From: an uncultured Chloroflexales bacterium
GTDB taxonomy: Bacteria; Chloroflexota; Chloroflexia; Chloroflexales; Chloroflexaceae
Length of the DNA: 63,924 bases
Assembly: GCA_937902315.1 (NCBI GenBank)
Contig: CALGUG010000036.1
Span: 1-63,924, forward strand
Direction: 5' to 3'
The notes beneath the pieces were generated by a model. The model saw only the letters and a program-made list of their open reading frames with translations, did no database searches and was not told where the DNA came from. Shown in pieces: positions 17,672 through 26,832 of this stretch. Position 1 is the first letter of the stretch, and each line of letters starts with the position of its first letter. Made by a program: the position numbers and the translations under genes.

Positions 17672-19423
17672 ATGCTAGAGGTCTCGAAGCTTTCGTTTTC
17701 CTACAACGCAGGGCGAGCCGATGAGGTGCCTGCCCTGCATACGCTCGATTTACAGATCGATTCTGGCGAATTGCTGGCTGTGATCGGCCATAATGGCAGC
17801 GGCAAAAGCACGCTCGCCAAGCTGCTGGTCGGTATGTTGCAGCCGACCGAAGGGCAGATCGTCGTTGATGGTCTGCCCTCTACGCCGTCGAGCATCTGGG
17901 AGATCAGGCGGCGGGTCGGCATGGTCTTTCAGCGCCCCGACGATCAACTCATCGCCAACACCGTGATCGACGATATCGCCTTCGGGCCGGAGAACCTTGG
18001 CCTGCCGCGCGACGAGATCGAGCAGCGGGTGCGCGAAGCGGTCGAGGCGCTCGATCTGGGCGGGCGCATCAACACCCAGATCAGCGACCTTTCGGGCGGC
18101 GAAAAGCAGCGCGTCGCCATCGCGGGGGTCTTGGCTATGCGCCCCAACTACATGATTTGGGACGAGCCGACCACCATGATCGCGCCGCAGCAAGCCCGCA
18201 ACCTGATCGCCCTCGCCCACGAACTGCGCGAACGCACGGGCGTCTCGATCATTCACATCACCCACTTTATGCACGAAATCGTCGCTTTCGACCGCGTGGT
18301 GGTGATGGACGGCGGGCGCAAAGTGATGGAGGGCACGCCGCGCGAGATCTTTGCCGAGGCCGATGCTCTGCGCGCGATCGGCTTGAATGTACCCCTCGTG
18401 ACCGAGCTGGGCCGACGCCTAGAGCGGCGCGGCATCATCTCGGCGGGCACACTGATCCGCAACGCCGAGCTCGTCGAAGCGCTGCGCCCCAAAGCGGCCG
18501 CGTTGCCAGCCAGCGAACCTCGGCCCGAGCCGCGCGAAGAAGCAGTGCCAGCCGCCGAACAGGCCGAGCCGCTGATCAAAGTGCGCGATCTGCGCTTCAG
18601 CTATATGGCGGGTACGCCGCTGGAACAGCTCGCGCTCGATGGCATCGATTGTGAGGTCTATGAAGGTGAGACGCTTGCGATTTTGGGCGGCTCGCAAGCG
18701 GGTAAAAGCACCTTGGTCGAGTTCTTCAACGGCTTGCGGCGAGCGGGCAAGGGCCACGTCTGGTATCGCGGGCGCGATGTCGGCGAGTCGGGCTTCGACC
18801 TCAGCCAGCTGCGGCGCGAGGTCGGGATCGTCTTTCAGCAGCCCGAAAGCCAGCTGCTGGAAGATATCGTCGGCAAAGACGTCTCCTATGTTCCGCGCAA
18901 AAAGAAGCTGCCGCCAGCCGAATCACGCGCTTTGGTCGAGAGAGCCTTGACCGATGTCGGCCTCGACTACGAGACCTATCGCCTGCGCTACATCTACGCC
19001 CTGAGCGGCGGCCAAAAGCGGCGCGTCGCCCTGGCCGGTGTTTTGGCTGCCGATCCCAAGGTGCTGATCTTAGACGAGCCGGTGGCCGGACTCGATCCGC
19101 GCGGTCGCAGCGAGCTGGCCGACTTGATCCGCAAGCTGAGCCAGCGCAGCGGCCTGACGGTGGTGCTGGTGGGCAACACCATCGACGAATTAAGCGAGCT
19201 GGCCGACCGCGCGCTGGTGTTGCACAAGGGCAAGGTGGTGCGCCAAGGCAGTTTGCGCCAGCTTCTGCGCCATGCCGACGATCTGCACGCTCTGGGCTTA
19301 GCCCTCAGCGAGGCGGCCGAACTGGCCCTCGATCTGCGCACGATCTTCCCCAATTTGCCGCTCGATCTGTTGGATCTGGATGAACTTGAGACGGCGCTCT
19401 TGGCACAGGGTTTAGCGGTCTAG
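17672..19423 (+). CDS. Fused double ATPase of an ECF transporter (EcfA-EcfA)
   Basis: 583 aa from ATG 17672 (TTG 17660 is an alternative). Two ABC ATPase domains in one chain power an energy-coupling-factor importer. Domain 1 (1-235): Walker A GHNGSGKST, Q-loop FQRPDDQ, signature LSGGEKQRV, Walker B WDEP, His198. Domain 2 (300-530): GGSQAGKST, FQQPESQ, LSGGQKRRV, LDEP. Oddities: the domain 1 D-loop reads MIAP rather than the usual LDP, with Ala171 in place of Asp, and domain 2 has Asn502 where the switch His is expected. Both changes fall in the same composite ATP site. The linker (275-300) is Pro/Glu-rich. Confidence 0.93.
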   Translation: MLEVSKLSFSYNAGRADEVPALHTLDLQIDSGELLAVIGHNGSGKSTLAKLLVGMLQPTEGQIVVDGLPSTPSSIWEIRRRVGMVFQRPDDQLIANTVIDDIAFGPENLGLPRDEIEQRVREAVEALDLGGRINTQISDLSGGEKQRVAIAGVLAMRPNYMIWDEPTTMIAPQQARNLIALAHELRERTGVSIIHITHFMHEIVAFDRVVVMDGGRKVMEGTPREIFAEADALRAIGLNVPLVTELGRRLERRGIISAGTLIRNAELVEALRPKAAALPASEPRPEPREEAVPAAEQAEPLIKVRDLRFSYMAGTPLEQLALDGIDCEVYEGETLAILGGSQAGKSTLVEFFNGLRRAGKGHVWYRGRDVGESGFDLSQLRREVGIVFQQPESQLLEDIVGKDVSYVPRKKKLPPAESRALVERALTDVGLDYETYRLRYIYALSGGQKRRVALAGVLAADPKVLILDEPVAGLDPRGRSELADLIRKLSQRSGLTVVLVGNTIDELSELADRALVLHKGKVVRQGSLRQLLRHADDLHALGLALSEAAELALDLRTIFPNLPLDLLDLDELETALLAQGLAV

Positions 19424-19432
19424 GAGCGAACA

Positions 19433-20254
19433 ATGGCTATCGAATTTTCGCGCAATATCACCTTCGGGCAATACCTCAACTTAGGCTCGCCCATCGACCG
19501 CCTCGATCCGCGCAGCAAAATCATCTCGACTTGGTTGCTGATCTTCGCCGCCTTGTTGGTGAATAGCTATCTGGGCATGGGCCTTTTGGCGCTCTGTATC
19601 TTGCTGATTCTGCTGGTCGCCCGTATCCCGCTCGGCTACACCTGGCGCGGCATGCGCCTCTTGCTGATCGCCGCTGGCGTCTTCTTTGTCTTTCAGGTGC
19701 TCTTTCACCCCAACCCCGCGCCCGAGACAACCTGGTGGCGCTGGGGCTACATCTCGCTCTCGCTCGACGGCTTGGCTTTCGCCGGTCTGATGTTTTTGCG
19801 GGTTGTTTTGCTCTATCTGCTGATCAGCACCCTGATGTTTACCACGTCGATGATGGACCTAGCCGACGGGGTCGAGATCATGTTCGATCCGCTTAAACGC
19901 ATCGGCCTGCCCATCAACGAGCTGGTGATGGTGATGGTGATCGTGCTCAAGTTTGTGCCGCTCTTGGTGGGCGAGATCGAGCGTCTGCTCAAGGCTCAGG
20001 CGGCGCGCGGCTCGTCGATCGACAGCGGCAGCTTGAAGGAGCGAGCCCAGAGCTTGGGCGCGATTTTGGTGCCGATCTTCATCAACGCCTTGCAGCGCGC
20101 CGAGGTGGTCGCGACCGCCATGGAAGCGCGCTGTTATCGCGGCGGCAAGGGGCGCACCAAACGGCGTGTTTTGCGCTTCGGCCGCAATGACGCCATCGCA
20201 ATGCTGATCGTGCTGCTCTTTGTGGCGGCCATTCTGGTGCTGCGTTTTAGCTAG
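19433..20254 (+). CDS. ecfT: ECF transporter transmembrane (T) component
   Basis: 273 aa, several membrane helices. The C-terminal cytoplasmic part has the two coupling motifs expected in EcfT: QAARGSS and TAMEARCY, which contact the ATPase grooves. The opening GSPIDRLDPRSKI is also typical. It follows the ATPase gene by 9 bases; S, A and T are therefore one operon, a dedicated (group I-like) layout. Confidence 0.93.
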   Translation: MAIEFSRNITFGQYLNLGSPIDRLDPRSKIISTWLLIFAALLVNSYLGMGLLALCILLILLVARIPLGYTWRGMRLLLIAAGVFFVFQVLFHPNPAPETTWWRWGYISLSLDGLAFAGLMFLRVVLLYLLISTLMFTTSMMDLADGVEIMFDPLKRIGLPINELVMVMVIVLKFVPLLVGEIERLLKAQAARGSSIDSGSLKERAQSLGAILVPIFINALQRAEVVATAMEARCYRGGKGRTKRRVLRFGRNDAIAMLIVLLFVAAILVLRFS

Positions 20255-20260
20255 TTTTGG

Positions 20261-20822
20261 CGGAGAGCTCTTAACCTTCCATTCGGCTTCTGGCGCGTCC
20301 GCCTTCGGCTATCAAATCGGCCGTCCATCCATGCAAGCTGTCGTTTGCTTCGCAGCTTTCGTTGCTTGTCGAAGCCAGAGCGACCGATCGTACCCTTCGA
20401 CAGGCTCAGGGCACGATCGGTCGCTTTTACACAAGGTTGGTACGCTGCATTTCGCTGCTCAAAGCCTGCTAATACCAAATCCGCTCAAAGACGTACATTC
20501 TTTGTAATGCAGAAAGAGTTGTGTGAGATTTCGCACGACAGCGCGAAATCTCACACAACAAAAATAGTCAAGTTCCACTCTGCCGAAGGCCAAAAAGTAA
20601 GTGATTTAGCGGATTTGGTATAAAACCTTCAAGCTGCGAAGCTGCTGGAAGCTTAGTGGTAAAGATGTCAGTCTGGAATATCACGGATAAGGGAAGCACA
20701 TACTCCCTTCTCCCGCATTGCGGGAGAAGGGACGGGGATGAGGGTAGGCTAGCCCTGTTTAGTAGCCGAAGGCGGACGCGTCAGAAGCTGAATGGAAGAG
20801 AGAGAACTCCTCGCCAGAGCGC
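20261..20822. repeat. Family-A element with both arms, carrying a MITE
   Basis: Left arm 20263-20316 (GGCGGAGAG ... GCGTCCGCCTTCGGCTATCAA), right arm about 20760-20818 in inverted orientation. Inside lie a CCCTTCGACAGGCTCAGGG repeat near 20394-20412, the MITE at 20473-20620, and a CCCTTCTCCCGCATTGCGGGAGAAGGG palindrome near 20704-20730. No gene in 20255-20961. Confidence 0.8.
20473..20620 (+). mobile_element. IS630-type MITE (148 bp)
   Basis: Ends are inverted: TACCAAATCCGCT at the left, AGCGGATTTGGTA at the right, compatible with TA target duplication. A perfect 17-bp internal stem, GTTGTGTGAGATTTCGC (20518-20534) and its complement (20543-20559), has an 8-base loop. No coding capacity. The same ends occur next to the truncated IS630 transposase at 58949-59368. 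Confidence 0.8.
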
Positions 20823-20961
20823 TGAAGAAAGTAAGCGGATCAGTTGGCTGGCTTGAACTGCTTGCAGTTTGTTGAAACCGTTTGGGTATTCATGGTGTAT
20901 CATACGGCCATACCACTCGTGTCTTCAGAACCGCGACCACTAGTGAAAGAAAGAGAGCATC

Positions 20962-21351
20962 ATGCGCTTAGAACATGTAGCGATAAATGTCGCTGATCCC
21001 CAACAGATGGCCGCTTGGTATGTTGAACAGCTCGGTATGAAGGTCGTGCGCTCGGAGGCTGTTTCGCCCTTCGCCCACTTTTTGGTCGATAGCAGTGGTC
21101 AGAGCGTGATCGAGATCTATAACAACCCGGGTGCTGCGGTGCCAGATTACGCCCAAGTGCATCCGCTGCAACTGCACTTCGCCTTCAACGTCGACGATAT
21201 CGAAGCGACCCGTGCCCGTCTGATCTCGGCTGGTGCAACCGCCTTCGATGAGATCAAGACCACCCCGGCGGGCGATCAACTGGCCTTCTTGCGCGATCCG
21301 TGGAATGTGACCATTCAGTTGGTCAAGCGCAACAAGCCGCTGTTAGACTAG
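20962..21351 (+). CDS. VOC (glyoxalase-like) family protein
   Basis: 129 aa, one vicinal-oxygen-chelate domain: MRLEHVAINVADPQQMAAWY at the N-terminus, an internal HFAFNVDDIEATRARL repeat, and candidate metal ligands His5, His73-region and Glu in IEIYNN. Such proteins include glyoxalase I, dioxygenases and resistance proteins; the reaction cannot be assigned. It is preceded by AAAGAGAG. Single gene. Confidence 0.85.
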   Translation: MRLEHVAINVADPQQMAAWYVEQLGMKVVRSEAVSPFAHFLVDSSGQSVIEIYNNPGAAVPDYAQVHPLQLHFAFNVDDIEATRARLISAGATAFDEIKTTPAGDQLAFLRDPWNVTIQLVKRNKPLLD

Positions 21352-21491
21352 ACTTAAACTTGGCTGAGAGATCGTTCAGCCGAGTGAAGAGATCTCAACA
21401 ATTTGTCTCTGCGAGATAAGCCACATGCCCCAAGAGAGCGTGTTACAATCAAGCTTAGGGGTTTGCATGTTCAGGTATGGAGAGTGATAGT

Positions 21492-21788
21492 ATGGCTGAG
21501 ACGGTAAAGGAAACCGAAGAAGTTGGAAGCGATTTGGCTTCTGCGCGCGAAGCCTTAGCTCAGATCTTCAAACATGGCGAGACGATTTGGTTGGTTGAAC
21601 AGAGCTTCGACGAAGCGCGATCGAGTTGGTTCTTCGTGGTCGTGCGCAGAGGTCCGCAAGCGCGATGGGTTCGTCAGCGCTACCGTTACGACAGCGCCGA
21701 TCGCGTGCTCTTCTTCTTGGGCGAACGTCCGGTTAGCGATCAAGAGCTGTCCGAAGCCCGTCGCAGCGCTGAAGTCATTTATGCCTAA
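21492..21788 (+). CDS. Small protein of unknown function
   Basis: 98 aa from ATG 21492, chosen because GGAG lies about 8 bases upstream; an upstream in-frame ATG at 21477 is less well placed. An acidic N-terminus (AETVKETEEVGSDLASARE) precedes a compact beta-rich core (IWLVEQSFDEARSSWFFVVV) and a basic RYRYDSADRVLFFLGERPVS segment. No known domain recognised. Composition is like the neighbouring genes, so it is probably real. Confidence 0.6.
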   Translation: MAETVKETEEVGSDLASAREALAQIFKHGETIWLVEQSFDEARSSWFFVVVRRGPQARWVRQRYRYDSADRVLFFLGERPVSDQELSEARRSAEVIYA

Positions 21789-21807
21789 GCGATAAGCTAG
21801 CAAAGGC

Positions 21808-21861
21808 GTTTGGAAACAAACATCACTGGCGATGTTTGGGTCGCCAGTGATGCTTCCAAAC
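21808..21861. terminator. Large hairpin, possible bidirectional stop
   Basis: Inner perfect stem CATCACTGGCGA (21821-21832) and TCGCCAGTGATG (21841-21852), outer stem GTTTGGAA / TTCCAAAC. There is no long T run, so termination efficiency is uncertain. Confidence 0.5.
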
Positions 21862-22069
21862 CACTTCTCCCTCGCTCCTTCCTGATCTGCACCATTGTTA
21901 AGCGCTTTTGCCTCTCCATTTTGGGCTGTTTTGCACAGCCTGCGCTGTTGTGTTCAATTAAAAATGTCTATTGTTTTTCTGTGAAGCTTGGTACAATGTC
22001 ATTAGCTACTCAAGATATAAGCTTGAATGTTCCTTTTTAACTTGATGGCACTATACAAGGAGTGAAGCT

Positions 22070-22975
22070 ATGTCTAGTCAATCGGCTGCGCCGCGTAGGG
22101 CTGTGAACACGCGGGCAGTGATTGTGATAACGAGTATTGTGGTCGGTTTGATTTTGATCGCGCTGGTGCTCTCGACCGGCAGCGCGACTCCTGTCACCGG
22201 CAACAATACCAATATGCTGGTGTTTACGGTCCCGGTCTTTTTGGCGGGCGTTTTGAGCTTTCTTTCGCCTTGTACCCTGCCGATTCTGCCAGCCTATTTC
22301 GCTTTTACCTTCCAAGCGCGCAAACAGAGCATTCTGTTTATGACGATCGCCTTCTTCTTGGGGCTCGCCACCACGATGGTGATTTTGGGTGCGAGCGCCA
22401 CGGCGATCAGCTCGCTCTTCTTCGCGCATCGCGACTCGCTCACCTTTTGGGGTGGCCTGATCGTGATCGCGATGGGCGTGATGAGCCTGTTTGGTAAAGG
22501 CTTTACCGGCATGCAGATCGAAGAGCGCCCTGCGATTGGTATCGTGGGCTCTTACCTGTATGGCGCGACCTTTGCGCTGGGCTGGACGGCTTGTGTCGGG
22601 CCGATCTTGGGAGCACTCTTGACCATGTTGGCGACCCAAGGACTGGCGATCGTGCAGGGCGCTATTTTGTCGTTTGTCTATGCTATGGGCCTTGGTCTGC
22701 CCTTGATCTTGGTGGCGACCTTCTTCAGCCGCCTTGGCACCGGCTCGGCCTTCTGGCGCTTTATGCGCGGCAAAGGCTTCGAGCTCAACTTGGGCTTCAC
22801 CACGCTCTATCTGCACTCGACCAGCGTGATCAGCGGCATTCTGTTGATTGTGATGGGTTATGTGCTGGCGAGCGGCCAGATGACCGCCATCAGCGCCAGC
22901 GCCCAGTCTTCACCCTTTGCCCAGTGGATTATTCAGGCCGAAATGGCGCTTGAAAGCCTATTTGGCATTCGCTAG
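22070..22975 (+). CDS. CcdA/DsbD-like thiol-disulfide membrane transporter
   Basis: 301 aa, an N-terminal helix followed by about six membrane helices. Two membrane cysteines are in the family contexts LSFLSPCTLPILPAYF and GWTACVGPILG, the pair that carries electrons from cytoplasmic thioredoxin across the membrane in CcdA proteins. The expected use is cytochrome c maturation or extracellular disulfide reduction; no cytochrome c assembly gene is adjacent. Its 3' end overlaps the convergent SDR gene by 4 bases. Confidence 0.9.
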   Translation: MSSQSAAPRRAVNTRAVIVITSIVVGLILIALVLSTGSATPVTGNNTNMLVFTVPVFLAGVLSFLSPCTLPILPAYFAFTFQARKQSILFMTIAFFLGLATTMVILGASATAISSLFFAHRDSLTFWGGLIVIAMGVMSLFGKGFTGMQIEERPAIGIVGSYLYGATFALGWTACVGPILGALLTMLATQGLAIVQGAILSFVYAMGLGLPLILVATFFSRLGTGSAFWRFMRGKGFELNLGFTTLYLHSTSVISGILLIVMGYVLASGQMTAISASAQSSPFAQWIIQAEMALESLFGIR

Positions 22976-23760
22976 TCTTGGCGCTCTTGCCAAGCGAAAC
23001 TGTTTGCCAACAATCGATCTGTGATGCGAGGAGCGACCGCAGCCAAGAGCACTTGGAGGCGGTCGCGCCACGTTACGTAGCTGACCAGCGGCTCGCGGCG
23101 GGCGGTACGTAAAATCGTCTGGGCCACCACTTCGGGCGAAACACCTTTGTTGGAAACGCGGCGCTGTTCGCTGCCTTTGCCCAGACGCTGGCTGCTGAAC
23201 GAGGTCTCGGTGGTGCCCGGCCGCACCAAGCTGACCGCGATCGGGCTGTCATACAGCTCGGTGCGCAGCGCTTCAGTGAGGCGTTCGAGGGCGGCTTTGG
23301 CGGCGGCGTAGCCTCCGAGGTAGGGCAGTGCGCGCAGCGCCACCACCGACGAAACATTGATGATCTGACCCGCGCCTTGGCGCTGCATATGCGGCAGAGC
23401 GGCCTGAATCGTGTAGAGTGGCCCGAACAGATCGACCGCGAAGGCCCGTTCCAGATCGCTCGGATCGAGCTGGGCGATCGGCCCGGCTAGGCCGACTCCA
23501 GCGTTGTTGATCAGAATATCGATGCGCTGATAGTGTGCGATCGTCGCTTCGATCAGCTGCTTTACGGCTTCGGGCTGGCTGACGTCGCAGGGCACGACCA
23601 GCGCTTGGGAAGCTAAACCTGCTGCTAGTTGCTGCAGTTTATCGGCGCTGCGAGCGGCCAGCACTAGCTTGGCCCCATAATGAGCGAACAGGCGCGCGGT
23701 AGCCGCCCCGATGCCAGACGACGCCCCTGTGATAAGGACAACTCGATCGCGTGGATCCAC
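22972..23760 (-). CDS. Short-chain dehydrogenase/reductase (classical SDR)
   Basis: 262 aa from GTG 23760, with GGAGG about 8 bases upstream. The cofactor motif TGASSGIG, NNAGVG, the catalytic Ser region NVSSVVAL and YAAAK (Tyr and Lys) are all present, so it should be an active NAD(P)-dependent oxidoreductase. The C-terminal extension after PGTTETSF resembles SDRs acting on lipids or quinones, but the substrate is unknown. Convergent with the CcdA gene. Confidence 0.9.
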   Translation of the reverse strand: MDPRDRVVLITGASSGIGAATARLFAHYGAKLVLAARSADKLQQLAAGLASQALVVPCDVSQPEAVKQLIEATIAHYQRIDILINNAGVGLAGPIAQLDPSDLERAFAVDLFGPLYTIQAALPHMQRQGAGQIINVSSVVALRALPYLGGYAAAKAALERLTEALRTELYDSPIAVSLVRPGTTETSFSSQRLGKGSEQRRVSNKGVSPEVVAQTILRTARREPLVSYVTWRDRLQVLLAAVAPRITDRLLANSFAWQERQD

Positions 23761-23858
23761 CCTTCACCTCCCGATGTTTGCTCTGCACAATCTGCTAACG
23801 CGCTTGTTACTATGCGGCCAGAAAACGCACAAATGGGCATAAAACGGGCTTACACTCC

Positions 23859-23887
23859 TTGCCTCTGCCCATGCCGTAGGGTATAAT
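23859..23887 (+). promoter_or_regulatory. Sigma-70-type promoter for dnaX-ebfC-recR
   Basis: TTGCCT (23859-23864), a 17-base spacer, then TATAAT (23882-23887), about 32 bases before the dnaX start. I looked here for an SRP RNA gene, often found near dnaX, and saw none. Confidence 0.75.
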
Positions 23888-23919
23888 ACAACGAGATTAA
23901 TGAAGTTAGGTTGAAAGGA

Positions 23920-25716
23920 ATGGGCTTGGCTGCACAAGCGCTTTATCGGGTTTGGCGCTCGCAGACCTTTGATGAATTGGTGGGGCAAGAGCATGTCGTA
24001 CAGACGCTCCGCAACGCCATAGTCGAGGGGCGGATTGCCCATGCATACCTCTTCACTGGCCCGCGTGGCGTAGGCAAAACGACGGTCGCTCGTCTGCTGG
24101 CAAAAGCCGTTAACTGTACTGCACCAGAGGCCGAGCGCCCTTGTGGTCAATGTGAGAGCTGTCGCGCGGTTGCTGAGGGCCGCTCGGTCGATGTGATCGA
24201 GATGGACGCCGCATCGCATACCAGTGTCGAGGACGCTCGCGAAATCATTGAACGCGTTCAGTTTCGCCCCACTACTGGTCGATACAAGGTCTATATCATC
24301 GACGAAGTTCACATGTTGTCGACGGCAGCCTTTAACGCGCTGCTCAAGACCTTGGAAGAGCCGCCGGGCCATGCAATCTTTATCTTAGCTACGACAGAAA
24401 GCCACAAAATCCCAGCAACGATTTTGTCGCGCTGTCAACGTTTCACCTTTAACCGACACAGCGTCGCCGCCACGGTCGAGCATCTGATGAAGGTGGCTGA
24501 GGGCGAAGGGCTTACGCTCGAACAGCCCGCTGCCGAAGCGATTGCGCGCGCCAGTACGGGCAGTATGCGCGATGCGCTCAGCGTTCTCGACCAGTTGCAG
24601 TCCTACGGTAGTCGCACCATCACGCTGGAAATGGTGCGAGCCTTGCTGGGCAGCAGTGAAGCAGCCGAAGTGACGGCTTTGGTTGACGCGCTCTCGAACA
24701 ACGATCTGACCGCTGCCTTGAAGGTGGTCAACGAAGTGGCTGATCAGGGCGCCGACCTGCGCCAATTTGTGCGCGATCTGGTCGAGCGTCTGCGCGCGCT
24801 TCTGCTGATCAGCGCAGGCAGTGCTGGTGATCTGCTCGATGTTTCCGATGATGAACTCCAGGTGATGCAAGAGCAAGCGGCTCGCAACTCGGTCGGTCAG
24901 CTCTTGCAGTGGGTCAAACTCTTTAGCGGCATCGATCATCAGTTGCGCACCAGCCCTTACGGGCAGTTGCCGCTTGAACTGGCGGTGGTTGAAGCGCTGA
25001 TCGGGCCTGTGCCAGAGGCGAACCCGAACACTGCTCGGCCTGCTATGGCTCGCCCGACTGCTGCTCGCCCTGCAGTGGCGACTGCGGCCCCTGTGCAGCG
25101 ACCTGCGCCTCAACGAGCGCCTGAAGCGCCCCAGGCAGTTGCCAGCCGTCCAAGCGCGGCTCCTGCCACGCGGGTGCCTCCCAGGCCCGCCGTGCAAGAG
25201 CCAGCACCCGCTCGTAGCGCTGCCGCTCCTGAAGAGTACGTTGACGATCCGCTCCCACCTGTCGAAGCGGCTGTGCCGGAAGCGACGCCCGCTCCCGCAG
25301 CGAGCGATGCTCCGCCCGACGAGGTCGCAGCCTACAACGACGACATGGGAACGCTCGAACAGATCGAGGCGATCTGGCCCGCTGTGGTGCGCGATATGAA
25401 AGCCTACAATCCGCAGTTGCAGGCGTTGTTGCGCAACGTTCACCCGCTCGATGTGCAGGGCCAAACCGTGGTCTTAAAGGCCGACTTTAAGTTCCATAAA
25501 GAGAAGGTCGAGCAGCCGCAGCATCGTCGCCTGTTGGAAGATATGATCAGCAAACACGTCGGGCATCAAGTCTTAGTGACCTGTACCCTAGATGAAGAGC
25601 CTGAAGTGCAAGATCTGCGCAGTCAAATCAAAAAGAGTCGGCGCGATCCTTGGGTGAAGGCGGCTATTAATGTGTTTGATGCCGATGTCATCGGGGTCGA
25701 ACCGTATGAACAATAA
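23920..25716 (+). CDS. dnaX: DNA polymerase III subunit gamma/tau
   Basis: 598 aa from ATG 23920; TTG 23911 is an alternative. It is the clamp-loader ATPase of the replisome. The AAA+ module has Walker A GPRGVGKT (about residue 47), a zinc-binding set of four cysteines ending CGQCESC, Walker B IIDEVHML and sensor ATTESHKI. A Pro/Ala-rich linker (about 365-460) leads to a C-terminal domain expected to bind the polymerase alpha subunit. I did not find an obvious programmed-frameshift site. It heads the conserved dnaX-ebfC-recR order. Confidence 0.97.
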   Translation: MGLAAQALYRVWRSQTFDELVGQEHVVQTLRNAIVEGRIAHAYLFTGPRGVGKTTVARLLAKAVNCTAPEAERPCGQCESCRAVAEGRSVDVIEMDAASHTSVEDAREIIERVQFRPTTGRYKVYIIDEVHMLSTAAFNALLKTLEEPPGHAIFILATTESHKIPATILSRCQRFTFNRHSVAATVEHLMKVAEGEGLTLEQPAAEAIARASTGSMRDALSVLDQLQSYGSRTITLEMVRALLGSSEAAEVTALVDALSNNDLTAALKVVNEVADQGADLRQFVRDLVERLRALLLISAGSAGDLLDVSDDELQVMQEQAARNSVGQLLQWVKLFSGIDHQLRTSPYGQLPLELAVVEALIGPVPEANPNTARPAMARPTAARPAVATAAPVQRPAPQRAPEAPQAVASRPSAAPATRVPPRPAVQEPAPARSAAAPEEYVDDPLPPVEAAVPEATPAPAASDAPPDEVAAYNDDMGTLEQIEAIWPAVVRDMKAYNPQLQALLRNVHPLDVQGQTVVLKADFKFHKEKVEQPQHRRLLEDMISKHVGHQVLVTCTLDEEPEVQDLRSQIKKSRRDPWVKAAINVFDADVIGVEPYEQ

Positions 25717-25731
25717 ACAAGAGGAGTATTC

Positions 25732-26040
25732 ATGAACCCACGTCAATTGCAGCAGATGGCCCAGAAGATGCAGCAGCAGATGGCCAAGATCCAAGAAGAG
25801 CTGGGCGCGACCACCGTTGAAGGCAGCGCAGGCGGTGGTGCCGTCGTCGTGACCATGAACGGCCATCGCGAAGTTCAGGGCATTACACTCACAAAAGACG
25901 TCGTTGATCCTGATGATATTGAGATGCTGCAGGATCTGCTGTTGGCAGCTATCAACGACGCGAGCAAGAAAGCCCAAGAACTGGCCGAGAAGCGCATGGG
26001 CCCTCTGACTCAAGGTATGAAGATCCCAGGTTTGTTCTAG
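25732..26040 (+). CDS. ebfC: YbaB/EbfC nucleoid-associated protein
   Basis: 102 aa, family length. It is a small DNA-binding dimer. The opening NPRQLQQMAQKMQQQM is a coiled helix, followed by the VVVTMNGHREVQGI core strand block. It lies between dnaX and recR with AAGAGGAG before the ATG. Confidence 0.95.
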   Translation: MNPRQLQQMAQKMQQQMAKIQEELGATTVEGSAGGGAVVVTMNGHREVQGITLTKDVVDPDDIEMLQDLLLAAINDASKKAQELAEKRMGPLTQGMKIPGLF

Positions 26041-26098
26041 TTTCGTTTCATGTGTGTAACTGGCTGATGCCCCTGTGGATCTAGCCGTGGAGAGGAAG

Positions 26099-26719
26099 AT
26101 GAGCTCACGCAGTCCGGACAACTTGCTTGTACCAGAGCCGGTTTCCCAGCTTATTGAAGAATTTGGGCGTTTGCCGGGCATCGGCCCCAAAAGTGCATCG
26201 CGGTTGACCTTTTATTTGCTGCGGAGTGAAGAAGGCCAAGTTCAGTCGCTCGTTGATGCATTGTTGGCACTCAAGGAACAGGTACGCTTCTGCAGCCGCT
26301 GTTTCAACATTAGCACCGAAGATCTTTGTCCGATTTGTGCCAGTCCAAATCGCGATAACACCAAAGTCTGTGTGGTCGAACAGCCGCTCGACGTGATCGC
26401 GATCGAACGTAGCCAGGTCTATCGTGGGGTGTACCATATTTTGCATGGGCACCTCGCGCCACTGGAAGGCATCTATCGCGAAGACTTGCGCATCGCAGAG
26501 CTGATCGATCGCGTGCGAACTGAGCCGATCGAAGAGGTCATTTTGGCGACAAACCCCAATACAGAGGGCGAGGCGACGGCGGCCCTGATCCATCGCGACC
26601 TCGTTCCCTTGGGTGTGCGCGTCACACGCCCCGCTCGTGGTCTACCGACGGGCGGCGACCTCGAATGGGCTGACACTGAGACTCTTGGATCAGCACTAGA
26701 AGGCCGTCGAGAACTGTAA
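26099..26719 (+). CDS. recR: Recombination mediator protein RecR
   Basis: 206 aa from ATG 26099, which follows GAGAGGA; a longer open frame from 26075 is less likely. RecR acts with RecF/RecO to load RecA at gaps. The N-terminal helix-hairpin-helix (FGRLPGIGPKSASRLTFYL), a zinc finger (CSRCFNISTEDLCPIC) and a Toprim domain (VCVVEQPLDVIAIER) appear in order. The ending LPTGGDLEWADTETLGSALE is typical. Confidence 0.96.
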   Translation: MSSRSPDNLLVPEPVSQLIEEFGRLPGIGPKSASRLTFYLLRSEEGQVQSLVDALLALKEQVRFCSRCFNISTEDLCPICASPNRDNTKVCVVEQPLDVIAIERSQVYRGVYHILHGHLAPLEGIYREDLRIAELIDRVRTEPIEEVILATNPNTEGEATAALIHRDLVPLGVRVTRPARGLPTGGDLEWADTETLGSALEGRREL

Positions 26720-26832
26720 TAGTGTCACTTGCCTAATGGTGTATCATTAGCAGAACGAGCGATTGTGCTCACACAAGGTCTTGCCGCAAGGTAGCCTTTT
26801 CATCCTTGCACTGCGCGAAGGAGCTTTAGCAT

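Noticed and set aside
22037..22816. 259-codon frame antisense to the CcdA-like gene
   Set aside because: Composition is Gln/Arg/His-rich as expected for the reverse of a membrane protein; not a gene.
23761..23910. Possible SRP RNA gene before dnaX
   Set aside because: Searched for the conserved core hairpin and did not find it; the region is a plain promoter.
24385..25464. 359-codon open frame antisense to dnaX
   Set aside because: Shadow of dnaX codon bias; no domain, no start signal.
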